Shown here in pieces: positions 18,027 to 26,053 of a stretch of 64,000 nucleotides of DNA. Origin of the DNA: an uncultured Pelagibacteraceae bacterium (GTDB taxonomy: Bacteria; Pseudomonadota; Alphaproteobacteria; Pelagibacterales; Pelagibacteraceae); assembly GCA_902609535.1 (NCBI GenBank), contig CACLSF010000003.1, forward strand, positions 19,980 to 83,979, written 5' to 3'. The notes beneath the pieces were generated by a model. The model made no database searches and was not told where the DNA came from. It saw only the letters and a program-made list of their open reading frames with translations. The translations under genes and the position numbers were made by a program. Every line of letters begins with the position of its first letter. Positions within the stretch are counted from its first letter, which is position 1.

Positions 18027-18533
18027 TTAATAATAATAAAGATTTGTAATTATACCTGGAGGAAATCTTAAGCCTAAGATTGTTTCAAAAAAAATAAAAA
18101 CCAAAATAGGAAAAATAATACTTACTAATAATAAATAAAATATTCTTCTTTCACCCCAATTATATGAAACAAAAATTGATAATACTGATATTGCTAAAAA
18201 GAAATCTAAGGTTTTTGAAATAATAACAAATATTAAAAAACTAAGTAAAGTTAAAAAAAATGTTTTAGGTAATTTTTTCCCTATTTTCCAAGGATTCTTT
18301 ATTGATAAATAATAGATAATTAAAGTTAAGCTTATTATTAATATTAATAAAGCTTTAGGAAAAGTTGCAGGTTGTATACCTCTATTTAAAATTGGAGGAA
18401 CAATATCAAACGAAAAAGTGCTTATTAGTAAAATTATTGAGATAAAAACAATAATAAATGAAACTTTAAACTCATCTTTAAAAAAAAAGGGCAAACTTTT
18501 GTTTGCCCTTTTTTGCTTTCGTACATTATTCAT
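18027..18533 (-). CDS. tctB: Tripartite tricarboxylate transporter small permease TctB
   Basis: A 168-residue protein with four predicted membrane segments and a polar, lysine-rich N-terminus. It is the size and topology of TctB and lies between tctC and tctA. The assigned ATG at 18533 is the only methionine codon in the reading frame. A strong terminator hairpin lies in codons 9-16, so the gene must be transcribed through its own terminator unless a non-ATG start downstream is used. This points to low TctB/TctA output relative to TctC. Confidence 0.85.
   Translation of the reverse strand: MNNVRKQKRANKSLPFFFKDEFKVSFIIVFISIILLISTFSFDIVPPILNRGIQPATFPKALLILIISLTLIIYYLSIKNPWKIGKKLPKTFFLTLLSFLIFVIISKTLDFFLAISVLSIFVSYNWGERRIFYLLLVSIIFPILVFIFFETILGLRFPPGIITNLYYY
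18489..18508 (-). terminator. Intrinsic terminator of tctC lying inside the tctB coding sequence
   Basis: GGGCAAAC/GTTTGCCC forms a perfect 8-bp stem with a 4-base loop. On the minus strand it is preceded by an A run and followed by eight T residues, which makes a textbook intrinsic terminator. It starts about 50 bp after the tctC stop and falls 25-45 bases inside tctB. Confidence 0.88.
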
Positions 18534-18556
18534 AAATTAAATGTACTTCTTTATGA

Positions 18557-19531
18557 TTATTTAATGTAACCCAAAGCTTTAAGTTGCGCTGTCATCTCTG
18601 TAAGCATTTCTTCCATTTGCTTACCCCATTCATCAGCACCAACTACACTCGTCTCATCAAGACCAATTTCTGTTAAGAAATTTTTGTAGTAGTTATGGCT
18701 CATAGCTTTCATCATTCCAGCCTCTAATTCTTTAACTCTTTCAGCTGGAGCTCCTTTTTTAGTTACAAAACCTCTAACAGTAGATAAAGAAACAGGTATT
18801 CCTAACTCTTTAGCTGTTGGAGAGTCTCCAATTTTAGCCATTCTATTATTTGCTAAGACAACAGAAACACAAAGTGTTCCGTCATTTATTTCTGTTAATG
18901 CTTCCCCTAAGTTTAAAACACCTACATCAATATCTCCTTTGATTAGGTTGGTTTTAATTGGAGCGACACCCTTATAAGCAACAATAGTTGGATCTTTTAA
19001 TCCACCTTTTTTTGTAAATGCTATAGCACTTACATCATCAATTCCACCAACATGCGTTGTTCCATATTTAAGTGATTTTGATTTTTGAGTACTAATAAAT
19101 TTTTTAGCGTCTTTAATGTCAGCTTTACAATTTACAACAAACAATTGAGGATCATCAGTTCCTCTTGCTAGTGGTTGCATATCACTTATTTTAACTTTAG
19201 TTTTACCTAAAGCCATTGAAACAGCATGACCTGTAGTCCAAGTTAAAGTGTGTTGTCCGTCAGCAGGTAAGCTCATCATGTAATCCATTGATACTGCTCC
19301 ACCACCACCTTTTTTGTTAACCAATTGCATATCTTGTTTAAGAACTCTACGTGCTCTTAGAAGCATCATTCTAGTAGTTACGTCTGTACCACCACCAAAA
19401 CCAGCATGAGTAATAGCTTGGATTGGGTGACCATCTGCTTTTGCAGAAGTAATCATAAGTGGAAGCGCAACAACAAAAAATTCTGTTACTAGAAATGCAG
19501 CTGCTAAGAAAAGTTTAAAACTTTTTTTCAT
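18557..19531 (-). CDS. tctC: Tripartite tricarboxylate transporter substrate-binding protein TctC
   Basis: A 324-residue periplasmic binding protein of the TctC/Bug family. The signal peptide runs to about residue 32 (ITSAKA). The segment AGFGGGTDVTTRMM is the first ligand-binding loop, and PADGQHTLTWT is the second family landmark. It captures a carboxylate for TctAB. The start has a GAGGGAAA ribosome site 4 bases upstream of the ATG. It leads the operon tctC-tctB-tctA-SDR-ROK kinase and is divergent from the PdxA-like gene with 71 bp between. Confidence 0.93.
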   Translation of the reverse strand: MKKSFKLFLAAAFLVTEFFVVALPLMITSAKADGHPIQAITHAGFGGGTDVTTRMMLLRARRVLKQDMQLVNKKGGGGAVSMDYMMSLPADGQHTLTWTTGHAVSMALGKTKVKISDMQPLARGTDDPQLFVVNCKADIKDAKKFISTQKSKSLKYGTTHVGGIDDVSAIAFTKKGGLKDPTIVAYKGVAPIKTNLIKGDIDVGVLNLGEALTEINDGTLCVSVVLANNRMAKIGDSPTAKELGIPVSLSTVRGFVTKKGAPAERVKELEAGMMKAMSHNYYKNFLTEIGLDETSVVGADEWGKQMEEMLTEMTAQLKALGYIK

Positions 19532-19602
19532 AATTTCCCTCTTTTAAGTTAATTTATATTTAAATATATAAACATAATCTGATACATAGCGTAAAGTAAA
19601 AA

Positions 19603-20598
19603 ATGGCTCAAAATAAAATTAACATAGCAGTTCTTTTAGGGGATCCTTCTGGTATAGGACCTGAATTGGTCTCAAAACTATTATCAGAGGAAATCACTAA
19701 CAAAGCTAATGTAATTATCATTGGTGAAAAAAACATATTAGAGAGTGGGAATAAAATTTCAGGCAAATCACATAATTTAAATTTTGTAGAAGATTTTGAT
19801 AATATTGATTTTACAAAAGATAGTAAATTTTTTCTAGATATCTCTAAAGGTAAAAATCATAATTATAAATTATCTGAGTGCTCTAAAGAGGCGGGAGAAA
19901 GCGTTTTAGCTTCGCTAAATTTAGCTTTAGATCTTGCTAAAGAAAATAAAATTCATGCAATAAACTTTGGACCATTTAATAAAACAAGCCTTAAACTTGG
20001 AGGAAATAAATATTCTGATGAATTACATTTAATGGCTGAAAAGTTAGAGGTTAAAAATTTTTTTTGTGAGTTTAATGTTATTGATAATTTTTGGACAGCA
20101 AGGGTATCCTCACATATTCCAATTAAAGAAGTTCCAGAACATGTAAAAAAAGAAAAAATTATTAAGCCAATTAAACTTATAAATGAAGCAATGAAATTAA
20201 ATGGTATTAAAAGTCCAAGAGTAGCAGTCCAAGCACTAAATCCCCATGCTGAATTTGGAACAGAGGAAAAAGACGAAATTATACCTGCAATAGAAGAGGC
20301 AAAAAAACTAGGTATTAATGCTGATGGACCTTTACCGTGTGATACTTCTTTTATTACTGCTTATAAAAATGGAAATCATGATTGTATTGTTGGTATGTAT
20401 CATGATGCTTTACAATCAGGATTAAAAGCATTTGGATTTGATCGAGGAGTAACTGTACAAGGGGGTTTGCCAGTCCCTATAACTACTCCTGCACATGGAA
20501 CAGCATTTGATATTGCAGGTAAAAATAAAGCAAATTTAGAACCTACTTTGAATTCATTCAAAATTGCATTAACAATGGCAGAAAATAAAAACAATTAA
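19603..20598 (+). CDS. PdxA-family 4-phospho-hydroxyacid dehydrogenase (PdxA2-like)
   Basis: A 331-residue member of the PdxA family. GDPSGIGPEL at the N-terminus, SSHIPIKEVPEHV, NPHAEFG and MYHDALQSGLKAFGFDRGV carry the expected metal-binding histidines. Classical PdxA makes a pyridoxine precursor, while PdxA2 paralogues act on D-erythronate/D-threonate 4-phosphate. Placement directly before an enolase-superfamily sugar-acid dehydratase (no gap) and in a catabolic island favours a PdxA2-like catabolic role. Without a DUF1537-type kinase nearby, this stays tentative. Confidence 0.82.
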   Translation: MAQNKINIAVLLGDPSGIGPELVSKLLSEEITNKANVIIIGEKNILESGNKISGKSHNLNFVEDFDNIDFTKDSKFFLDISKGKNHNYKLSECSKEAGESVLASLNLALDLAKENKIHAINFGPFNKTSLKLGGNKYSDELHLMAEKLEVKNFFCEFNVIDNFWTARVSSHIPIKEVPEHVKKEKIIKPIKLINEAMKLNGIKSPRVAVQALNPHAEFGTEEKDEIIPAIEEAKKLGINADGPLPCDTSFITAYKNGNHDCIVGMYHDALQSGLKAFGFDRGVTVQGGLPVPITTPAHGTAFDIAGKNKANLEPTLNSFKIALTMAENKNN

Positions 20599-21774
20599 AT
20601 GTCTAAAATAAAAAGTATTCGTACCAAGGTATATCAATGGAACGGTAAAACAGTTCCTCCACAAAATAATTTTTGTACAAATGCTTCAGACCTTTTGTTT
20701 GAAAAATCAGATGCAATGGGATCATTTAGATTTCATGAATGGTTAATATGTGAAATTGAAACTGATGACGGAATTGTTGGAATTGGAAACGCAGCACTTG
20801 CTCCTCAATTAGTAAAAAAAACAATCGATACTTACTTAACATCTTTGGTAATAGGTGAAGATCCATTTGATTATTCTTATATCTGGGAAAAAATGTACAG
20901 AAGAACACATGCATGGGGAAGAAGAGGATTAGGCATGGTAGCTATTTCTGCAATTGATATTGCGCTTTGGGATATAATGGGAAAAATTACAAATAAACCT
21001 GTTTTTAAACTATTGGGTGGAAGAACCAAAGAGAAGATACCTGTTTACGCATCTAAACTTTACAGCCAACCAATCAAGGATTTGCAAAAAGAAGCTGAAA
21101 GCTATGTTAAGCAAGGTTTTAAAATGTTTAAAATGAGATTTGGATGGGGGCCAAAAGATGGCCCTGAAGGTATGAAAAAAAATATTGAGCTAGCTGAAGC
21201 AGTTAGAGAGGTTATTGGATATGAAACTGACTTAATGATGGAATGTTATATGGGTTGGAACCTGGATTATGCAAAGAGAATGATCCCTAAATTGGTAAAA
21301 TTTAATCCTAGATGGTTAGAGGAACCAGTTATAGCAGACGATATTCATGGTTATGCTGAATTAAATAATATGAATGCAATTCCAATTTCAGGAGGAGAAC
21401 ATGAGTTCAACTTATTTGGATTTAAACAATTGTTAGACATTAAAGCAGTTAGTTATATTCAATACGATAATAACAGAGTTGGAGGATTTACAATTGCAAA
21501 TAAAATAAATGCATTAGCTGAAGCATATCAAGTGCCAGTTATTCCTCATGCTGGTCAAATGCATAATTATCATCTAACAATGTCTAATTTCAATTGTCCA
21601 ATTTCAGAGTTTTTTCCAGTCCATGATGTAGAAATAGGTAATGAATTATTCTATTACATTTTTGAAGGAGACCCTGCGCCTGAAAATGGATGTATAGATC
21701 TAGATGATAATAAACCAGGTCTTGGTCTAACAATCACTGATAAATATAAGTCTGATTTTAAAATTATAGAATAA
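20599..21774 (+). CDS. Mandelate racemase/enolase-superfamily sugar-acid dehydratase (rhamnonate dehydratase-like)
   Basis: A 391-residue enolase-superfamily enzyme. The N-terminal capping domain includes [12 protein letters not shown] near residue 103. The barrel supplies putative metal ligands E215 (MMECYMGW), E241/E242 (LEEP) and E267 (GGEHE), plus D290 and the likely base H317 (IPHAGQMHN). This layout resembles L-rhamnonate dehydratase, where the first ligand is normally aspartate. It would dehydrate a hexonate to a 2-keto-3-deoxy acid, which the HpcH/HpaI aldolase at 31593 could cleave. It starts immediately after the PdxA-like stop. Substrate uncertain. Confidence 0.83.
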   Translation: MSKIKSIRTKVYQWNGKTVPPQNNFCTNASDLLFEKSDAMGSFRFHEWLICEIETDDGIVGIGNAALAPQLVKKTIDTYLTSLVIGEDPFDYSYIWEKMYRRTHAWGRRGLGMVAISAIDIALWDIMGKITNKPVFKLLGGRTKEKIPVYASKLYSQPIKDLQKEAESYVKQGFKMFKMRFGWGPKDGPEGMKKNIELAEAVREVIGYETDLMMECYMGWNLDYAKRMIPKLVKFNPRWLEEPVIADDIHGYAELNNMNAIPISGGEHEFNLFGFKQLLDIKAVSYIQYDNNRVGGFTIANKINALAEAYQVPVIPHAGQMHNYHLTMSNFNCPISEFFPVHDVEIGNELFYYIFEGDPAPENGCIDLDDNKPGLGLTITDKYKSDFKIIE

Positions 21775-22689
21775 CTAATAGTCTTCTACTTCTTTAAGTT
21801 TGGGCATTGCATTGGCTGCCCCAACCCTTGTAGTTGAAATACCCGCAACCTTATTTGCAAATTCTAAAGCAGCTTTATCTTTATGATTATTAGATAAGGC
21901 ATATGCAAAAGCTCCATTAAATGCATCCCCTGCTCCTGTTGTGTCAATAACTTCATCTTTCAAATTAAAGGCATCTAGAAAAAAGCTTTCAGATGAGTTT
22001 GCAAAATAAACTCCTTTTGAGCCTAGAGTTATAACAATATTTTTAACTCCTTTATTTAGAAAATATTTTGCAGCTTCTTCAATTTCTGTTTTACTTTCAA
22101 CATTTTTTTTTAGATAAAAACTTGCTTCTGTTTCATTAGGTGTAAAATAATCCATACATTTAAAATCACTCTCATTGATATTTGATGCAGGTGCTGGATT
22201 AAAAATAGTTATTGAACCTGTTTCTTTAGCTTTTTGAAGTGCATAACTAGTTACCTCATAAGGTGTCTCTAACTGAGTTAAAAAAATTTCTGAATTTTCA
22301 ATAAAACTTATATTTTTATCAATATCTTTATTAGTTAAAGAACCAGCTGCACCTGGTACAATGTTTATAGCGTTGTCTCCAGTTTTTTTGTTAATCATTA
22401 TACCTGCTACACCTGTTAACTGATTTTCATCTTGAATTATTGAGTCTGTATTTATACCTGCTTCCTTGTAGAGGTTTAGGGCCATATTTGCATTTTGGTC
22501 GTTCCCAATTTTTGTTATAAAATTTACTTTACCTCCAAGTCTAGCTGCAGCTATTGCTTGGTTTGATCCTTTCCCACCTGGACCAACAATATGTTTACTT
22601 CCTAAAATAGTTTGCCCTTTTTCAGGAATTGCATCAGCGACAAAACAAAGGTCAGCTACAAAAACACCAAAAACACAAATGGATTTCAT
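21775..22689 (-). CDS. rbsK: PfkB-family ribokinase-like sugar kinase
   Basis: A 304-residue kinase with the ribokinase N-terminal signature VGPGGKGSNQAIAAARLGG near residue 36 and the C-terminal PfkB signature DTTGAGDAFNGAFAYAL, which holds the catalytic aspartate. It phosphorylates a pentose or related sugar with ATP. It lies 3 bp after the FucU/RbsD-type mutarotase and downstream of a ribose-type ABC transporter, the E. coli rbs context in shuffled order. 5-Dehydro-2-deoxygluconokinase (IolC) is the main alternative given iolD in the same block, but the ribokinase motifs fit better. Confidence 0.83.
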   Translation of the reverse strand: MKSICVFGVFVADLCFVADAIPEKGQTILGSKHIVGPGGKGSNQAIAAARLGGKVNFITKIGNDQNANMALNLYKEAGINTDSIIQDENQLTGVAGIMINKKTGDNAINIVPGAAGSLTNKDIDKNISFIENSEIFLTQLETPYEVTSYALQKAKETGSITIFNPAPASNINESDFKCMDYFTPNETEASFYLKKNVESKTEIEEAAKYFLNKGVKNIVITLGSKGVYFANSSESFFLDAFNLKDEVIDTTGAGDAFNGAFAYALSNNHKDKAALEFANKVAGISTTRVGAANAMPKLKEVEDY

Positions 22690-22692
22690 TTT

Positions 22693-23154
22693 TTAGGTCC
22701 AGACTTTCCCATCTGGTAAAATAACACCCTTAGTAATTACAAAACATCCAAATGGCCTAGCATCTGTAGTAGTTACTATACAATAAGCTTTCTTTGCTTC
22801 CTCATAAAAATCTTGTCTTGAAATTGATCCAACTTTCCAATGTTCTCCTGAGACTATTTTTACTGCTTCAATAAATTCTTTATGTGTCTCAGTTAATTCG
22901 TCTGGTTTGTTATCGACCTCCATTCTAAGAGCTGGAGATCCACCTTGAGACACAACAAAACTATCTAATGGAAATACAGATAATATGGCAGTCGCAGCAT
23001 CTTTAATATTTACTCCATCTAATCGAATTACTTTATTATTTGTAGAGTTTGATGGAAAATTTGCATCTGCTAAAATTAATTTTTCTCCATGGCCCATTGA
23101 TCGCAGGTGAAAGAGTAATTCAGGGCTTAATACGGGATTAATATTAATTAACAT
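22693..23154 (-). CDS. RbsD/FucU-family sugar mutarotase
   Basis: A 153-residue protein. SPELLFHLRSMGHGEKLILADANFP near the N-terminus contains the conserved His-Asp pair (visible as GHGEKLILADANFP), and PFGCFVITKGVILPDG closes the protein. The family interconverts sugar anomers: RbsD for ribose pyranose/furanose, FucU for L-fucose. The length and ADANFP segment resemble FucU. Where FucU has a Tyr near the C-terminal GN motif this protein has Phe-Gly, so substrate preference may differ. It sits between the binding-protein gene and the PfkB kinase. Confidence 0.85.
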   Translation of the reverse strand: MLININPVLSPELLFHLRSMGHGEKLILADANFPSNSTNNKVIRLDGVNIKDAATAILSVFPLDSFVVSQGGSPALRMEVDNKPDELTETHKEFIEAVKIVSGEHWKVGSISRQDFYEEAKKAYCIVTTTDARPFGCFVITKGVILPDGKVWT

Positions 23155-23180
23155 TTACAGATTATAATACATAAAAAAAA

Positions 23181-23203
23181 AGGGTGGAATAAAATTCCAC
23201 CCT
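23181..23203 (-). terminator. Intrinsic terminator after the ribose-type binding-protein gene
   Basis: AGGGTGGAAT/ATTCCACCCT is a perfect 10-bp stem with a 3-base loop, followed on the minus strand by a run of eight T residues. It lies 26 bp after the binding-protein stop and before the FucU/RbsD-type gene. Readthrough is needed for the mutarotase and kinase unless they have their own promoter. Confidence 0.9.
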
Positions 23204-23228
23204 TTAAATTGTTCTTTAAAACTAAAGA

Positions 23229-24161
23229 TTATTTAAAATCGTTAGCGTTTGCAGTAGTTACTAATTGTGTTCCAGTGTCGATGTTTATATCAATACTTCC
23301 ACCGTTAGCTAACTCAAGAGCGTACTTAACACCATAAGCACCCATGTTGTATGAGAACTGAGCAATCGTTGCAGTCATTTCACCTTTCAAAATACTCGTA
23401 GCTGCATCAGGAGTTGCATCAAAACCAACAACAATTACATCATTCATGTCAGCATCTTTTAAAGCTTGCATAGCACCTAATCCCATATTGTCATTAGAAG
23501 CAAATATTGCTTTGATGTTTGGATTTTTTAGAATGATTGACTCTGTTACAGATCTTCCTTTTGCTGTATCCCACTCTGCAGTTTGTGTAGCAACAAGATT
23601 TAAACCACAATTTTTAAATCCTTTAATTGCACCATCTCTTCTTAATAATGCAGTTGATTGAGATTCAATTCCTGTAAGAATTGCAACATCTGAACCTTTT
23701 GGAGTTTTATCACATATAAATTTAGCAGCTAATTCTGCACCATTCATGTTATTTGTTCCAATAAAAGTTACGCCTTCGTTAATTCCTTTAGTGTCAACAA
23801 ACACAACTGGAACTCCGCTTTTAATCGCATCATCTACGATTGGAGCAAAAGCATTTGGATCTCCTGGAGCAAGTGCTAAAGCATCAACACCTTTTGCAAG
23901 TTGGTCTTCTACTTGGTTAATTTGTGCCTGAACATCACCTTCTTGTGGAGGTGCAATTAAAATTAATTTAACACCTAGTTTTTTTGCCTCTTCTTCAGCA
24001 CCTTTAGTTACAGAAGCCCAAAATGGGTTTCCTGAACCAGGACCTTTGATGCTAAATAGAATTTTTTTACCGTGACCATCAGCAAAAGATACTGACGCCA
24101 TAGTTGTTAATAAAAAAATTGTTGAAAAAAATACAACAACTTTTCTCATTAGTTCTCTCAT
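23229..24161 (-). CDS. rbsB: Ribose/inositol-type ABC transporter substrate-binding protein
   Basis: A 310-residue periplasmic binding protein of the RbsB (Peripla_BP_4) type. Its signal peptide ends near residue 27 (ASVSFA). KGPGSGNPFWASVTKGAEEEA, QINQVEDQL and FASNDNMGLGAMQAL are family landmarks. It binds a monosaccharide or cyclitol for the RbsC/RbsA-type subunits. I chose the ATG at 24161 over one at 24149 because a GGGGAAA ribosome site lies 3-9 bases upstream. It has its own promoter-like sequence and a downstream terminator. Ribose versus myo-inositol cannot be separated by eye; iolD in the same operon favours inositol, while the PfkB kinase favours ribose. Confidence 0.92.
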   Translation of the reverse strand: MRELMRKVVVFFSTIFLLTTMASVSFADGHGKKILFSIKGPGSGNPFWASVTKGAEEEAKKLGVKLILIAPPQEGDVQAQINQVEDQLAKGVDALALAPGDPNAFAPIVDDAIKSGVPVVFVDTKGINEGVTFIGTNNMNGAELAAKFICDKTPKGSDVAILTGIESQSTALLRRDGAIKGFKNCGLNLVATQTAEWDTAKGRSVTESIILKNPNIKAIFASNDNMGLGAMQALKDADMNDVIVVGFDATPDAATSILKGEMTATIAQFSYNMGAYGVKYALELANGGSIDINIDTGTQLVTTANANDFK

Positions 24162-24192
24162 AAATTTCCCCTTTAATAATTATTAAAGGTTA

Positions 24193-24221
24193 ATTTAATT
24201 AAATTTTTAATAAAAATTCAA
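24193..24221 (-). promoter_or_regulatory. Predicted promoter of the ribose-type binding-protein gene
   Basis: On the minus strand, TTGAAT (24221-24216) and TTAAAT (24198-24193) have a 17-base spacer and lie 31 bases before the ATG. Hexamers and spacing are identical to the dctP promoter at 3481-3509. It would allow extra transcription of the binding-protein gene within the operon. Confidence 0.45.
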
Positions 24222-24265
24222 CTGTTTATAAAAGACACTATTTTTTAGCTCAACTAATACGTGTA

Positions 24266-25279
24266 TTATTTTCTTGTTCCAAGATCTCTTCTTAGCACGT
24301 CGATATATACAGCTAATACTATTATAGAACCAATTAAGACTTGTTGCCAAAACGAGCTCACATCCATAAGGTTTAGGCCATTTCTTAAAATACCCATAAT
24401 CATTACGCCAGCAAACACTCCAAGCACTGTACCTCTTCCACCGAAAAAACTTGCTCCACCAATTATGCAGGCCGCAATAGCATCTAATTCTGATTGTAAT
24501 CCAGCATTCGGATAACCAGAGTCTGTTCTTCCTGCTAAAATTAATGCTCCAATACCTGATAAAAATCCGCATAAAGAGTAAACAATTACTAATATTTTAT
24601 TTACATTTACGCCCGATGCCCTCGCTGCACTCGGGTTACCTCCAATAGCATAAATCCATTTACCAGTTCTAGTATGATTCATGAAAACCCAGAAAATTAT
24701 ATATACAATTGCAATAAGAACTAAGCTCACTGGAAGGTACTGAGATTTTTCGAGACCTAACCAAGTTAAATCTATCCGTCCATGTCCAAGATATCTTACT
24801 TCATCGGTAAAGCCACTTATTGGTGTTCCACCTGAAATTAAATTTCCAGTACCTCTAAATATATATAATGTACCTAGTGTCATTATGAAAGGATGAGGCA
24901 TCCGCAAAATAGTAATTCCAAGACCATTTATTAGTCCACATATTAATCCTGCTATAAGTGGTGTCATAGCAACAACAAACCATGGGGCTCCTGCTTTTGC
25001 TACAATTGCCAATATCATCAATGACAACATCATTATAGAACCAACTGAAAGGTCAATACCTGCGGTTACAATAACCATGAAAACTCCTAGAGCAAGCATA
25101 GATTGCCAAGATATTTGTTTAAACACGTTGGTTACATTTCTCCACGACAAAAAAACATCTGGCTGCAAGAAATGCATTACCACTATCATTATTAGTAATA
25201 ATAATAAAATTCCATATCTATCAAAGTAAGGAATTAATTTTAAATATAGTGAATCTTTTTCTTGATCTTTATTATCCAT
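24266..25279 (-). CDS. rbsC: Ribose/inositol-type ABC transporter permease (RbsC family)
   Basis: A 337-residue permease with eight to ten membrane segments. GIDLSVGSIMML and GFLSGIGALILAGRTDSGYPNAG are diagnostic RbsC motifs, and AIAACIIGGASFFGGRGT is the coupling region. I place the start at 25279, two bases after the ATPase stop. An in-frame ATG at 25303 would overlap the ATPase end by 22 bp and is less likely. It is the channel subunit for the downstream binding protein. Confidence 0.92.
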   Translation of the reverse strand: MDNKDQEKDSLYLKLIPYFDRYGILLLLLIMIVVMHFLQPDVFLSWRNVTNVFKQISWQSMLALGVFMVIVTAGIDLSVGSIMMLSLMILAIVAKAGAPWFVVAMTPLIAGLICGLINGLGITILRMPHPFIMTLGTLYIFRGTGNLISGGTPISGFTDEVRYLGHGRIDLTWLGLEKSQYLPVSLVLIAIVYIIFWVFMNHTRTGKWIYAIGGNPSAARASGVNVNKILVIVYSLCGFLSGIGALILAGRTDSGYPNAGLQSELDAIAACIIGGASFFGGRGTVLGVFAGVMIMGILRNGLNLMDVSSFWQQVLIGSIIVLAVYIDVLRRDLGTRK

Positions 25280-25281
25280 AA

Positions 25282-26031
25282 TTATTTTTTTCCCATGATC
25301 CAACCAATTACTTCGTCTCTAGAAGTTTTTGATAATTCTGACTCAGCAAAATTAGTTCCTTGAAATAAAGCCATCACACGATCACATACAGCAAATATAT
25401 CATCCATTCTATGGCTTATTACAATTACACCTACTCCAGTTTTTTTTAAGCTATTAATTAAATCTAAAACTTTTCCAACTTCCTTAATAGCAAGAGCAGC
25501 TGTGGGTTCATCCATAATAACTACCTTTGCATTGAACGCAGTAGATCTTGCTATGGCTACCGCTTGTCTTTGACCCCCTGAAAGTTCCTCGACTTTTTGA
25601 TCTGCGCTTTTTACATTAATTTTTAACTTACCTAAATGAGCATCAGTGAGTTCTTTAATTTTCTTAAAATCTAGCAGCTTGATAAAACCAAGATTTTTAG
25701 TAGGCTCACGTCCCAAAAAAATATTTTCACCAATAGGAAGATTTCCCGCTAAAGCCAAATCCTGGTAAACCATTTCTAAACCCAACTCCTGAGAGTCTTT
25801 TGGGCTTTCTAATATCTCTTTTTTACCATCAAAATATAGTGAGCCAGAACTTGGTTTATAAAGTCCAGATAAAACCTTCATTAATGTCGTTTTTCCAGCC
25901 CCATTATCACCCACAACACCGAGGCACTCTCCTGCATGTATCTTTAAATTTACATTCTCAAGAGCCGTTATGGTTCCAAAGTACTTTGTTACACTTTTTG
26001 CTTCGAGAAGTAGTTGGTTAATTGATGACAT
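25282..26031 (-). CDS. Single-domain sugar ABC ATPase (RbsA/FrcA type)
   Basis: A 249-residue ATPase with Walker A GDNGAGKTT near residue 41, signature LSGGQRQAVAIARS near 149, Walker B VVIMDEPTAAL near 170, and the switch histidine in VISHRMDDI. E. coli RbsA and AraG are fused double ATPases of about 500 residues. This one has a single nucleotide-binding domain, as in the FrcA-type group, and probably works as a homodimer. It is the first transporter gene after the 2-hydroxyacid dehydrogenase (22 bp) in the iolD operon. Confidence 0.92.
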   Translation of the reverse strand: MSSINQLLLEAKSVTKYFGTITALENVNLKIHAGECLGVVGDNGAGKTTLMKVLSGLYKPSSGSLYFDGKKEILESPKDSQELGLEMVYQDLALAGNLPIGENIFLGREPTKNLGFIKLLDFKKIKELTDAHLGKLKINVKSADQKVEELSGGQRQAVAIARSTAFNAKVVIMDEPTAALAIKEVGKVLDLINSLKKTGVGVIVISHRMDDIFAVCDRVMALFQGTNFAESELSKTSRDEVIGWIMGKK

Positions 26032-26053
26032 AAATCATGAAAATATAAAAAAA

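Noticed and set aside
24207..24572. 121-residue frame on the minus strand over the end of the RbsC-type permease
   Set aside because: It is a frame-shifted reading of a clear permease gene, with Trp/Cys-rich composition and no family resemblance.
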